Assembly: GCA_039968605.1 (NCBI GenBank)
Contig: JBDVPM010000008.1
Span: forward strand, 2,284,968-2,348,967
Length of the DNA: 64,000 bases
From: Alteripontixanthobacter sp.
GTDB lineage: Bacteria; Pseudomonadota; Alphaproteobacteria; Sphingomonadales; Sphingomonadaceae
Reading direction: 5' to 3'
In this document: in pieces, positions 24,901 to 34,357 of the stretch
How positions within the stretch are numbered: the first letter of the stretch is position 1
How the letters are laid out: each line of letters begins with the position of its first letter
Made by a program: the position numbers and the translations under genes
The notes under the pieces: generated by a model
Databases searched by the model: none
What the model saw: only the letters and a program-made list of their open reading frames with translations
Told to the model about the DNA's origin: nothing

Positions 24901-26746
24901 CGGCATGCTGCTCAGCAAATCGATCAAGCTGGTGGCCGCCTTCGATCACCGGCACATTTTCATCGATCCCGATCCCGATCCGGCCAAGAGCTGGAAAGAA
25001 CGCAAACGCATGTTCGACCTGCCGCGATCGAGCTGGGAAGATTACGACCAGACCCTGATTTCCAAAGGTGGCGGCGTGTTCGGCCGGGACGAGAAGCGCA
25101 TCAAGCTCTCGCCCCAGATCCGCAAGCTGCTGGGCGTCGATGCCAAGGAACTCGACCCGGCATCGCTGATCTCCGCGGTCCTGGCTGCCCCGGTCGATCT
25201 GCTGTGGTTCGGCGGTATCGGAACCTACATCAAGAGCGCGGCGGAAAATAATGTCGCGGTGGGCGATCCGGCGAATGACGATCTGCGGATCGATGCCGGA
25301 CAGGTTCGTGCCAAGGTCATCGGCGAAGGCGCCAATCTGGGTGTGACCCAGGCGGGCCGGATCGAATTTGCGCTGGATGGCGGGGCGATCAACACCGATT
25401 TCATCGACAATTCCGCCGGGGTCGATTGCAGCGATAACGAGGTCAATATCAAGATCGCGCTGGCCGGCGCGATGCGTGCCGGGCGCTTGTCCGAAGACCG
25501 CCGCAACCGCCTGCTGGAAGAGATGACCGAGGAAGTCGGCGAGATCGTGCTGGAGGACAACCGGCTGCAGGCTCTCGCCCTGTCGATCGCGCAATCGGGC
25601 GGGGCCAAGGCAGCCGCCAGCCAGGTTCGCCTGATCGAGGCGCTGGAAGATCGCGGCTATCTCGACCGGCGAACCGAAGGCTTGGCCGAGGGCGAGGCGC
25701 TGGCCCGCCGGGCTGCCGATGGGCGCGGGCTGACCCGACCCGAACTGGCCGTGCTGCTATCCTCCACCAAGCTGGTGCTGCAGGACGCCGCGGAAGCCAG
25801 CCAGGTGCCCGACGATCCGGCGATGGAAGAGGCGTTGCTGGGATACTTCCCCGAACCAATGCAGGGCAAGTTCCGCAAATATATCCTCGAGCACCAGCTC
25901 CGGCGGGAAATCGCCGCGACCATGCTGGCCAACCGCATTGTCAACCGGCTGGGGCTGGTCCATCCCTTCGAACTGGCGGAGGAAGAGGGGGCCACCCTGC
26001 CGCAGATCACTGCTGCCTTCGTAGTGGCGGAAAAACTGTTCGACATGCAATCGCTGTGGGACACGCTGGACCGCGCCGCCATGCCCGAATCCTGCCGCCT
26101 GGCGATGTTCGACCATGCGGCCAAGGCCATGCGCAGCCAGATGGCCGACTTGCTGCGCGCAGGTGCTGGCGATGCGTTGCCTTCGAAGACGGTGGAAGAA
26201 CTGGAAGGCGGCGTGCGCGATCTGAATGCCGCAACATCCAGCCTGCTCGGCAGCGAGACGCGCCAGCGCTCGGCGCAATTGCGCGCGGAATTCGAGGCGG
26301 ATGGCACCCCGGCGGAGATCGCCGGCCAGGTCGCGCATCTGTTCGACATGGACGGCGCGGTGGGCCTGGCCAAACTGTCGCGCGATGCCAATATCGGCGC
26401 GCGCGAACTGACCGAAGCGTTCATCTGGCTCGGCGCGAAGCTGGGGCTGGACTGGGCGCAGGGCACCGCATCGCTGATGAACCCGTCCGATGTGTGGGAA
26501 CGCCTGCTGGTGGCCGGGCTCGCCCGCGATTTCCAGCAGATGCGGCTCGAATTCCTGCGCCGTATGTCGCGCCGCAAAGGGGCGAAGGACGCTCCGCAAG
26601 CGGTGGTGGAAGACTGGGCCGACAGCAATGAAAACGCCATTAGGCAATTCCGGGCGATGATTGGCCGGGCGCAGGCGCACACGCCCGTTGCGCCCGCCAT
26701 GCTCGCGCAGATTGCCAGCCAGGCGCGCAACCTGCTGCGGCGGTAG
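21977..26746 (+). CDS. NAD-specific glutamate dehydrogenase (large, about 180 kDa type)
   Basis: 1589 residues from ATG 21977; GTG 21959 would add six. It belongs to the giant NAD-GDH class of alphaproteobacteria and Streptomyces. A long N-terminal regulatory part has ACT-like segments ([33 protein letters not shown]). The catalytic core includes [57 protein letters not shown] and [17 protein letters not shown]. It deaminates glutamate to 2-oxoglutarate, mainly for catabolism of amino acids. No frameshift is seen over 4.8 kb. Confidence 0.95.
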   Translation: [1589 protein letters not shown]

Positions 26747-26798
26747 TTTTGTGCCGCACCGCTTGACCTGAAAGGCTTTTGCGACAAACCCTGCGCGC

Positions 26799-28025
26799 AT
26801 GAAACAGACCGACATACTGGTGGTGGGAACCGGGCATGGCGGCGCACAGGCAGCGATCGCCCTGCGTCAGAACGGGTTCGAGGGCCGCATCATGCTGGCC
26901 GGGCGGGACCGGGAAATTCCCTATGAACGCCCGCCTTTATCGAAGGAATATCTCGCCGGAGAAAAGCCGTTCGAGCGGATTTGCATCCGTCCCGAGGCAT
27001 TCTGGAAGGATAGGGGCATCGACCTGGCGCTTGGCGTGAACATCGTCGCGCTCGACCCGCAGCGCAAGATCGCCACGCTCGGCGATGACAGCACGATCGG
27101 CTATGACAAGTTGATCTGGGCCGGGGGCGGCGAAGCGCGGCGGCTGTCCTGCCCGGGCGCGGAACTTGGCGGAATTCACACTGTCCGCACCAAGCGCGAT
27201 GTCGATACGCTGATGGCCGAACTGGACGCTGGCGCAAGCCGCGCGGTGGTGATCGGCGGGGGCTATATCGGGCTGGAAGCCGCCGCCGTGCTGCGTAAGC
27301 TGGGCTGCGAAGTGACCGTGCTTGAGGCTTTGCCGCGCGTGCTGGCGCGCGTGGCGGGAGAGGAACTGTCCGAGTTCTACCAGGACCAGCACCGCGCGCA
27401 TGGCGTGGACCTGCGACTGGAAGCGATGGTCGAAAGCCTCGAGGGCGCGGACGGCAAGATCGCGGCGGTGACGCTGGCGGATGGCACCAGCATCCCCTGC
27501 GATATCGCCATTGTCGGGATCGGCATCGTCCCTTCGGTCGGCCCACTGATCGCGGCCGGCGCGGCGGGCGCCAACGGGGTCGATGTAGACGAATATTGCC
27601 GCACCCCGCTGGAGGATGTCTATGCCATCGGCGACTGCGCAGCACACGCCAATATCTATGCGGACCGGGCGGTGATCCGGCTGGAATCGGTACAGAATGC
27701 GCATGACATGGCCACCACCGCCGCCCGCCATATTTGCGGTATCAAGCAGCCTTACGAGGCATTTCCGTGGTTCTGGTCCAACCAGTATGACCTGAAATTG
27801 CAGACTGCCGGGCTCTCGCTGAATTATGACGAGACCGTCCTGCGCGGCGATCCGGCGGACAAGAAATTCTCGGTCATCTACCTCAAGGAAGGCCGCGTGA
27901 TCGCGCTCGATTGTGTGAATTCCACCAAGGATTACGTGCAGGGCCGCAAGCTGGTGGAAGCGCGCGCGGAAATCGATCCGGAGCTGCTGGCCGATACCGG
28001 CACACTGCTCAAGGAAATGCTCTAG
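26799..28025 (+). CDS. FAD-dependent oxidoreductase, ferredoxin reductase of the P450 redox type
   Basis: 408 residues. The N-terminal FAD site is [21 protein letters not shown], followed by [14 protein letters not shown]. The NAD(P)H site is [18 protein letters not shown], and the FAD-binding [12 protein letters not shown] lies near residue 275. This pattern fits rhodocoxin/putidaredoxin reductases that pass electrons from NADH to a [2Fe-2S] ferredoxin. The nearby CYP153 gene at 31.5 kb and the P450 at 3 kb need such a partner, but no ferredoxin gene is in the window. Its stop shares the bases CTAG with the stop of queG on the other strand. Confidence 0.88.
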   Translation: MKQTDILVVGTGHGGAQAAIALRQNGFEGRIMLAGRDREIPYERPPLSKEYLAGEKPFERICIRPEAFWKDRGIDLALGVNIVALDPQRKIATLGDDSTIGYDKLIWAGGGEARRLSCPGAELGGIHTVRTKRDVDTLMAELDAGASRAVVIGGGYIGLEAAAVLRKLGCEVTVLEALPRVLARVAGEELSEFYQDQHRAHGVDLRLEAMVESLEGADGKIAAVTLADGTSIPCDIAIVGIGIVPSVGPLIAAGAAGANGVDVDEYCRTPLEDVYAIGDCAAHANIYADRAVIRLESVQNAHDMATTAARHICGIKQPYEAFPWFWSNQYDLKLQTAGLSLNYDETVLRGDPADKKFSVIYLKEGRVIALDCVNSTKDYVQGRKLVEARAEIDPELLADTGTLLKEML

Positions 28026-29098
28026 GCCGGAGCGTTCAGCCGTTTTGCCGCCCAATCGGCGGCCTCTGCCACCACCGGGTCTGGATCGCTTCTCAGCGCC
28101 TCGGCGATCGGCAGCAAGTCCGCCTCTGCGCTATTGCCAGCCGCGATCAGGCAATTTCGCACGAAGCGACCGCGTCCGATGCGCTTGATCGGGGAGCCGG
28201 AAAACAGTGCGCGAAACCCGGCATCGTCCAGCGCAAGCAAGTCAGCGAGCTTGGGCGCAACCAGTTCCTCGCGCGCGGCAAAGGCCTTGTGCCGTGCGGC
28301 GGTGTCGGCAAATTTGTTCCACGGACACACCGCCAGACAATCGTCGCAGCCATAGATCCGGTTGCCGATAGCCTCGCGGAATTCTTCCGGGATCGGTCCC
28401 TTATGCTCGATGGTGAGATAGGAGATGCAGCGCCGGGCATCCAGCCGGTAAGGCGCGGGGAATGCATCGGTCGGGCAAGCGGTCTGGCAAGCGGTGCAAT
28501 TGCCGCAGCGATCAACATGCGGATCGTCCGGCGCAAATGGCAACGTGCAATACATCGCGCCTAAAAACAGCCAGCTGCCATGCGTCCGGCTGACCAGATT
28601 GGTGTGCTTGCCCTGCCAGCCGATCCCGGAAGCCTCGCCGAGCGGCTTTTCCATCACCGGGGCGGTATCGACGAAAACCTTGAGCGCCGGGTGTGGCAGG
28701 CCGAGTTCGCCCGCGCGTGCGACCATCCAGCGGGCGAGTGCTTTCAGAGCCTTTTTTACCGTGACGTGATAATCGCGGCCCTGCGCATAGACCGAGATGC
28801 GCGCCCGCTCCCCCACCCCTTCCAACGCCAGCGGATCGGTGCCGGGCGCGTAGCTCATGCCCAGCGCGATGACGCTTTGCGCCTCGGGCCACATCGATTG
28901 AGGGCCCTGGCGCACCTCGGCCCGGTCCTCCATCCATTCCATCGAGCCGTGATGGCCCGCATCCAGCCATTCGCGCAGCCGGGCGGAGCGAACCGGATCG
29001 TCGGCGGCAGGCGCGAAACCGACGCTGGCAAAGCCCAGCCGCCGCGCCTCTTCGCGCAGTTCGGCCTGCAGTTGGTCGATAGCTCCGCCATTAACCAC
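28022..29098 (-). CDS. queG: Epoxyqueuosine reductase
   Basis: 358 residues. The N-terminal cobalamin-binding part contains [19 protein letters not shown]. Two [4Fe-4S] clusters are coded by [19 protein letters not shown] and [17 protein letters not shown] short HEAT-like tail follows ([21 protein letters not shown]). QueG makes queuosine from epoxyqueuosine in the wobble position of tRNAs with GUN anticodons. It is convergent with the ferredoxin reductase gene: the palindrome CTAG at 28022-28025 supplies both stop codons. Confidence 0.95.
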   Translation of the reverse strand: MVNGGAIDQLQAELREEARRLGFASVGFAPAADDPVRSARLREWLDAGHHGSMEWMEDRAEVRQGPQSMWPEAQSVIALGMSYAPGTDPLALEGVGERARISVYAQGRDYHVTVKKALKALARWMVARAGELGLPHPALKVFVDTAPVMEKPLGEASGIGWQGKHTNLVSRTHGSWLFLGAMYCTLPFAPDDPHVDRCGNCTACQTACPTDAFPAPYRLDARRCISYLTIEHKGPIPEEFREAIGNRIYGCDDCLAVCPWNKFADTAARHKAFAAREELVAPKLADLLALDDAGFRALFSGSPIKRIGRGRFVRNCLIAAGNSAEADLLPIAEALRSDPDPVVAEAADWAAKRLNAPA

Positions 29099-29144
29099 GA
29101 AAAGTGTTGCTCCTGTTCACAGGCGGCGGTTAACGCGCTGCCCT

Positions 29145-30161
29145 ATGGATATGGCGCTAAGCGAAAGCCCCCTGGCTCACAAGCAGGCGGACGACACGGC
29201 GACGGGGCAGCCCCGGGCATTGGCGATCGAGGCGCATGGCCTGGTCAAGACATTCGATGGCACCCGCGCGGTGGACGGGGTGGATATCGCCGTGCCCGAA
29301 GGATCGATATACGGCATTCTCGGCCCCAACGGAGCGGGCAAGACTACGACCTTGCGCATGCTGCTGGGGATTATCGATCCCGACGCGGGAACGCGCGCCA
29401 TTTTTGGACATGATCGCCCCCACGATGTCTCGCGCCTGATCGGTTACCTGCCCGAAGAACGCGGATTATACCCGACGATGAAGGCTTACGAAGCGATCGG
29501 TTTCATGGGCGCGCTGCGCGGTGTGCCGCTAGCGCAGGGCCGTGCGCGCGGGCGCGAATTGCTGGAGAAGCACGATCTTGGCCATGCTGCCGATCGTCAG
29601 ATCCGCCAGCTGTCCAAAGGCATGGCGCAGACCGTGCAATTGCTCGGCACGCTGGTTCACCGGCCCAGGCTGGTGGTGCTGGATGAACCGTTTTCGGGGC
29701 TGGATGCGCTCAATCAAGGCAAGCTGGAGCGGATGATTCGCGATCTGGCCGCAGATGGCACCACGGTGATCTTCTCCACCCATGTCATCGCCCATGCCGA
29801 ACGGCTGTGCGAACGCGTCGCGATCATTGCCGGGGGCAAGGTGCCCTTCGAAGGCCCGGTGGACGAGGCGCGCGACCGGATCCCGGCGCAGGTGAGGCTG
29901 GAGACCCGCAAGCGAGAGGGGCCGTGGCGCGCGGCCTTGCCCGATGACGCGCGGCGCGAAGGCGATTTCTTCACTTTCTCGCTGCCAAACTACGGCGCCG
30001 AAACCGGGATCGAGCCATTGCTGCGCGCCTTGATCGAAGGCGAGGCGGGGATCCTTTCGCTGTCAATCGAGCGGGCGGGGCTGCATGATGCATTCGTCCA
30101 TATCGCCGGCGAAGCGGCGGCGCGGGCGCTCGATGCGGATAATGAAGGGGCTTCGGCATGA
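29145..30161 (+). CDS. ABC transporter ATP-binding protein (NatA-type)
   Basis: 338 residues. Walker A is ILGPNGAGKTTTLRMLLGI, the signature is LSKGMAQTVQLLGTL and Walker B is RLVVLDEPFSGLDAL. The switch His lies in IFSTHVIAHAERL. A C-terminal extension of about 90 residues (DUF4162-like) ends the protein, as in NatA-type exporters. The permease gene starts inside its stop codon (ATGA), so the two form one exporter. The substrate is unknown (sodium in NatAB, other compounds in relatives). Confidence 0.93.
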   Translation: MDMALSESPLAHKQADDTATGQPRALAIEAHGLVKTFDGTRAVDGVDIAVPEGSIYGILGPNGAGKTTTLRMLLGIIDPDAGTRAIFGHDRPHDVSRLIGYLPEERGLYPTMKAYEAIGFMGALRGVPLAQGRARGRELLEKHDLGHAADRQIRQLSKGMAQTVQLLGTLVHRPRLVVLDEPFSGLDALNQGKLERMIRDLAADGTTVIFSTHVIAHAERLCERVAIIAGGKVPFEGPVDEARDRIPAQVRLETRKREGPWRAALPDDARREGDFFTFSLPNYGAETGIEPLLRALIEGEAGILSLSIERAGLHDAFVHIAGEAAARALDADNEGASA

Positions 30162-31402
30162 CCGAAACCAGCCGTCTCAGCCTGTTCCAGGCCGCCATGG
30201 TCGTCGCCCGGCGCGACATTACCGCAATCCTTTTTTCCAAGGCGTTCTTCTTCTTCCTGGTCGGCCCGCTGTTTTTCATCGCAATCAGCGCAGGCGCAGG
30301 GGCGCTGACCGCCAGCGCTGCCGACAGCGCAGCACCGCCGCGCCTTGCCGTGGCATTGCCGCAGGCCGATGCGGAAGCTTTCGCAGAGGCGCATGGCCGC
30401 CTGTCCGATCTCATCCGCCTGCCCGAGATCGAGACTGTGGCCCCTCAGGCGGCTGCGGATACCGCATCGCTGCTGTCCGACAATTCGAGCAATTTCGGCG
30501 CAGTGCTGCAAGGATCGCTGGCCGAGCCGCGCCTGTCGGGCACGCAAAGTCTGCTCGATAGTTGGCGCGGCGATGTGGCGCTGATCGCAGCGAATGCCTC
30601 GGACACGCCGACCGCTTACCCGGCGATTGCACTGGTGCCGACATCCAACAGCATGGCCGATACGCGCCGCGCCAACAAAGGTATCGCCACCGGCGCGCTG
30701 ACCCTCATGTTCCTGCTCACCATGCTCCTGGCCGGGATGGTGCTGTCCAACCTTGTCGAGGAAAAGGGCAACAAGATCATCGAGATTCTCGCCGCATCGA
30801 TCCCGATGGATGCGGTGTTCTTCGGCAAGCTGCTGGCGATGCTGACGATCAGCTTCGTCGGGATAGCGGTGTGGGGATCGGTTGGCGGATTGCTGATTGT
30901 GGCAGGCGGAGAGGCGCTGCCCGATATTGCCGCGCCAGCTGTCGGCTGGCCGCTATTCGTGGCGCTGTTCCTCGTCTATTTCGCGATGGCCTATCTGCTG
31001 ATCGGGTCGATTTTCCTGGCGGTCGGATCGATGGCCCCGACCGTGCGCGATGTGCAGACGATTTCCATGCCGGCCACGATTCTGCAATTGCTGGTGTTCT
31101 TCCTGGCCACCTTCGCGATGACCGATATCGGATCGCCGGTGGAAATCTTCGCAGTATTGTTTCCGCTATCCAGCCCCTTCTCCATGGTGGCACGCGCTGC
31201 GCAGCAGGATACGTTGTGGGTCCACGGCGCCGCGCTGGCCTGGCAGATCATGTGGGTCGCGATTTTCGTGCGCACCGGGGCCGCGCTGTTCCGCCGCAAG
31301 GTCATGCAATCCGGCCCCGCCAAAGTGAAGCAGCCGCGCGGGCGTTTCTGGAAACGCGGCGCCTCCGGGGCCGGCGACACGGCACCGAATGCAGGTGTGT
31401 GA
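30158..31402 (+). CDS. ABC transporter permease (NatB/ABC-2 type)
   Basis: 414 residues. One membrane segment lies near the N-terminus (FSKAFFFFLVGPLFFIAISA) and a large extracytoplasmic domain spans about 50-175. Five hydrophobic segments occupy the C-terminal half, including LTLMFLLTMLLAGMVLSNLV and the conserved EEKGNKIIEILAASIP block typical of ABC-2/NatB permeases. It overlaps the ATPase gene by 4 bases. Likely an exporter. Confidence 0.9.
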   Translation: MTETSRLSLFQAAMVVARRDITAILFSKAFFFFLVGPLFFIAISAGAGALTASAADSAAPPRLAVALPQADAEAFAEAHGRLSDLIRLPEIETVAPQAAADTASLLSDNSSNFGAVLQGSLAEPRLSGTQSLLDSWRGDVALIAANASDTPTAYPAIALVPTSNSMADTRRANKGIATGALTLMFLLTMLLAGMVLSNLVEEKGNKIIEILAASIPMDAVFFGKLLAMLTISFVGIAVWGSVGGLLIVAGGEALPDIAAPAVGWPLFVALFLVYFAMAYLLIGSIFLAVGSMAPTVRDVQTISMPATILQLLVFFLATFAMTDIGSPVEIFAVLFPLSSPFSMVARAAQQDTLWVHGAALAWQIMWVAIFVRTGAALFRRKVMQSGPAKVKQPRGRFWKRGASGAGDTAPNAGV

Positions 31403-31542
31403 GGGTTCATCATGTCTGCGGTGCGTTTCACCCCGGATAACAGTCCTTAATCGCAACCGACTATTGACAATCGTGTAAGCACCGTCAGGATGACATAACG
31501 ACTTGCACCGCAGATGTGCGAGCGAATGGAAGGATGCAAGTT

Positions 31543-32865
31543 ATGGCCACAGCCGCCCCCGAACTCACTGGTGAACAACCGGAATTTCGCACGTCGCCAA
31601 GCGCGTTCGAAGTCTTGCAGAGCTTCCTGAAAGACCATCCCGAAGCCAAGCCGGAACATACCCACCCCTTCGATGTCAGTCGCAGCGACATTTATTACGA
31701 GGATCGCTGGCAGCCCATCTTTGCCGAAATGCGCGCCAAGGGCCCCATCCACTACGTTCCCGAAAGCCCCTTCGGCCCCTATTGGAACGTCGTGCAGCAC
31801 AAGGCGATACAGCACGTCGAATCGCTGCCCGAACTGTTTTCATCCAGCTGGGAACATGGCGGCATCACCATTCTGGAACGGGACGAGAATCCCGAGCTGG
31901 CCTTGCCGATGTTCATCGCGATGGACAGGCCCAAACATACCGGCCAGCGCCGCACCGTGGCCCCTGCCTTCACTCCCAAGGAGATGAAGCGGATGGATGA
32001 CGAAATCCGTGCGCGCACCGGCGAATTGCTCGATACGCTGCCCACCGGCGAAGTATTCGACTGGGTGGACAAGGTCTCGATCGAACTGACCACCGGAATG
32101 CTCGCGATCCTGTTCGGCTTCCCGTGGGAAGATCGCCGCTTGCTGACCTATTGGTCCGATTGGGCGGGCGACACGGAAATCGCCCTGGTGCGCGATCTGA
32201 CCGAAGAGCGTGAGAAGGTCCTGCAGGAAATGGCGACCTATTTCATGAAGCTGTGGGGCGAGCGTGCGCAGGCCGATCCCTCACCCGATCTGATCTCCAT
32301 GATGATCCACAGCCCGGCCATGAACCAGATGGACCCGCGCGAGTTTATCGGCAATCTGGTGCTGCTGATCGTGGGCGGCAACGACACCACCCGCAACACG
32401 ATGTCCGGCATCATCCATGCGTTCGACAAATTCCCCGACCAGCGCAAGCTGTTCGAGGAAAACCCCGACCTGATCCCCAATGCGGTGCAGGAATGTATAC
32501 GATACCAGACCCCGCTGGCGCATATGCGACGCACCGCGAGCGAGGATACCGAACTGTTCGGCGAACAGATCAAGCAAGGCGACAAGCTGATCCTGTGGTA
32601 CCTCAGCGCCAATCGCGACGAGGAACTGTTCGAAGATGCCGACAAGCTCGATATCACCCGCGAAAATGCCCGGCGGCAACTCGCTTTCGGCTATGGCATC
32701 CATCGCTGCGTAGGCGCGCGGCTGGCGGAGCTGCAGCTGCGCATCCTGCTGGAAGAAATGCACAAGCGCCGGATGCGCGTGCATGTGGCGGGCGATGTGG
32801 AGCGGGTGCGTGCCAATTTCGTGCACGGTTTCCGCAAGCTGGAAGTCGAAGTCACGAAGTTCTGA
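31543..32865 (+). CDS. CYP153-family cytochrome P450 alkane hydroxylase
   Basis: 440 residues from ATG 31543, with GGAAGGA about 10 bases before it. Signatures match CYP153A terminal alkane hydroxylases: FGPYWNVVQHKAI, SSWEHGGITILERDE, LPMFIAMDRPKHTGQRRTVA, SIELTTGMLAILFGFPWEDR, the I-helix LLIVGGNDTTRNTMSG (near 277-284) and the haem loop LAFGYGIHRCVGARLAELQ (Cys near 389). CYP153 enzymes hydroxylate the end carbon of medium-chain alkanes using ferredoxin and ferredoxin reductase. The reductase gene lies 3.5 kb upstream and no ferredoxin gene is next to it. Confidence 0.93.
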   Translation: MATAAPELTGEQPEFRTSPSAFEVLQSFLKDHPEAKPEHTHPFDVSRSDIYYEDRWQPIFAEMRAKGPIHYVPESPFGPYWNVVQHKAIQHVESLPELFSSSWEHGGITILERDENPELALPMFIAMDRPKHTGQRRTVAPAFTPKEMKRMDDEIRARTGELLDTLPTGEVFDWVDKVSIELTTGMLAILFGFPWEDRRLLTYWSDWAGDTEIALVRDLTEEREKVLQEMATYFMKLWGERAQADPSPDLISMMIHSPAMNQMDPREFIGNLVLLIVGGNDTTRNTMSGIIHAFDKFPDQRKLFEENPDLIPNAVQECIRYQTPLAHMRRTASEDTELFGEQIKQGDKLILWYLSANRDEELFEDADKLDITRENARRQLAFGYGIHRCVGARLAELQLRILLEEMHKRRMRVHVAGDVERVRANFVHGFRKLEVEVTKF

Positions 32866-32950
32866 GCCTGCGCACCTTATCGGCTGTAACCGATTGCCCT
32901 GTTGCAGCGAATTCACCGCCGAGACAGGCGGGAATTGGTAAGGCTGCATC

Positions 32951-33445
32951 ATGAACATAGAACAGACCACGCGCCGCAAGGCCCTCGCCTGGATGGGCGC
33001 AGGCGTTTCCCTCCCGATCCTGGCAGCCTGCGGGGCCGGCACCGCCGAAGCGCGCGCATGGCCGGTCAAGAGAACCGAGGCGCAGTGGCGCAAGAAGCTG
33101 AGCGCGGAGGAATTTCGTATCCTGCGCAAGGCCGGGACCGAGCGCCCTTATTCCAGTCCGCTCGACAAGGAAAAGCGCAAGGGCACGTTTGTATGCGCCG
33201 GCTGCAACAACGATCTGTATTCATCCGCGACGAAATATGACAGCCGCACCGGTTGGCCCAGCTTCTGGAAACCGCTGCCGGGCGCAATCGCGACGGATAC
33301 GGATTACAAGGTCGGCTATCCTCGCACCGAAGTGCTTTGCGCCGATTGCGGCGGCCATCTGGGCCACGTCTTCGATGACGGCCCGCGCCCGACCGGCAAG
33401 CGGTATTGCATGAACGGTGCGGCGATGGATTTCCGCCCCGCCTGA
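32951..33445 (+). CDS. msrB: Peptide-methionine (R)-S-oxide reductase MsrB, exported
   Basis: 164 residues. The N-terminus (TTRRKALAWMGAGVSLPILA followed by ACG) looks like a Tat-type signal with a lipobox-like end, so the enzyme should act outside the cytoplasm. The SelR domain has two zinc CxxC pairs (FVCAGCNND; VLCADCGGHLGHVF), the YDSRTGWPSF block and the catalytic Cys153 in RYCMNGAAMDF. It repairs the R form of oxidised methionine. It is convergent with the PilZ gene. Confidence 0.93.
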   Translation: MNIEQTTRRKALAWMGAGVSLPILAACGAGTAEARAWPVKRTEAQWRKKLSAEEFRILRKAGTERPYSSPLDKEKRKGTFVCAGCNNDLYSSATKYDSRTGWPSFWKPLPGAIATDTDYKVGYPRTEVLCADCGGHLGHVFDDGPRPTGKRYCMNGAAMDFRPA

Positions 33446-33537
33446 ATTCCAAAGGCCCTATTTTAGTTATGGCGAGCGCTGATTGGGTGAGCTGTCTCGG
33501 CGCAAGGACTGGGTGAGAAACCCCGGCTCGGGGGGCG

Positions 33538-34206
33538 TTATCCTTGCCTTCTCTCGTTATAGGCAAAGCCGGGCAGGGATCGGACCGGCGGTGGACGTTC
33601 CGCATCGTGATGATGTGCAATCAGTGTGGCGAGTTCGGTCAGGCCGAACGTATCATCCAGCACCAGGCCATAGCGTCCGTCCAGTCGCCACCGCACACGG
33701 GCCGCCATGATCGATGTATAATCGGTCTCCAGCATGACGGGCTGGTTTATCGCCATGTGATAATCGCACACCAATCCGGCACCTTGTAGCGACAAGTCTA
33801 GCAAACGCGCAGGGATCTGCTCTCCCTGCACCATCAGACTGGCCGCGATATCGACCGAAAAGCGCAGCGGGCGGAAGGGCTTTGTCCTGACCTCGCGGAT
33901 GAGCGCATCGATATCGATATTTTCCTGAAAGCTGTAACCCGCATCCATCCCCCGCGCCCACACGGCGGTGAGCGGGTATTGCGTACCGCAAGGCAGCTGC
34001 AGCGACAGCGCGCGACCGGCTGGCATGGGATGGAAAAACCGCAGCCGCACCCCGCTTTTCGAAACATCGCGGATAATACACAGAAAATCGCGCGATTCGC
34101 TTACCAGCTTAGCCGCGCGCATAGTCAGCGTATGCCGTTCATCGGTGCGATCATTATCAGGGGCCGTCGTAAAATTTGTCTGTGTCTTATTCATCGTCGA
34201 GATCAT
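33538..34206 (-). CDS. Protein with two PilZ-like domains (probable c-di-GMP-related)
   Basis: 222 residues from ATG 34206 (ATG 34194 is an alternative). Two PilZ-like units follow one another. The first (about 20-110) has CIIRDVSKSGVRLRF, the second (about 120-205) has FRPLRFSVDIAA and ARLLDLSLQGAGLVCD. Both keep the [D/N]xSxxG motif; the RxxxR part is less perfect. Such proteins bind cyclic-di-GMP or are degenerate relatives. A longer frame to 34482 would run through tRNA-Leu and is rejected. Confidence 0.75.
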   Translation of the reverse strand: MISTMNKTQTNFTTAPDNDRTDERHTLTMRAAKLVSESRDFLCIIRDVSKSGVRLRFFHPMPAGRALSLQLPCGTQYPLTAVWARGMDAGYSFQENIDIDALIREVRTKPFRPLRFSVDIAASLMVQGEQIPARLLDLSLQGAGLVCDYHMAINQPVMLETDYTSIMAARVRWRLDGRYGLVLDDTFGLTELATLIAHHHDAERPPPVRSLPGFAYNERRQG

Positions 34207-34320
34207 CCGAAGCTTCGCAATCGCGCTTGCGAGGACTTCGATCTGATCTAATAAATGCAGGAAAACATACGCTTGCGTCAGATATAGGGGTTTTACCCGG
34301 GTAGGGTGGCGCGCGTGCGG

Positions 34321-34352
34321 CTCCACTCCTCTCCAGAAGTATCGGAGTGGAG
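34321..34352 (-). terminator. Perfect 9-bp hairpin after tRNA-Leu
   Basis: CTCCACTCC (34321-34329) pairs with GGAGTGGAG (34344-34352). It lies just after the tRNA-Leu 3' end on its transcribed strand. There is no T tract, so it may act as a processing or termination hairpin. Confidence 0.45.
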
Positions 34353-34357
34353 AGGCT

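Noticed and set aside
31464-31492. TTGACA before the CYP153 gene as a -35 box
   Set aside because: The hexamer is perfect, but at 16-18 bases distance only AGGATG/GGATGA-like hexamers are found, so no convincing -10.
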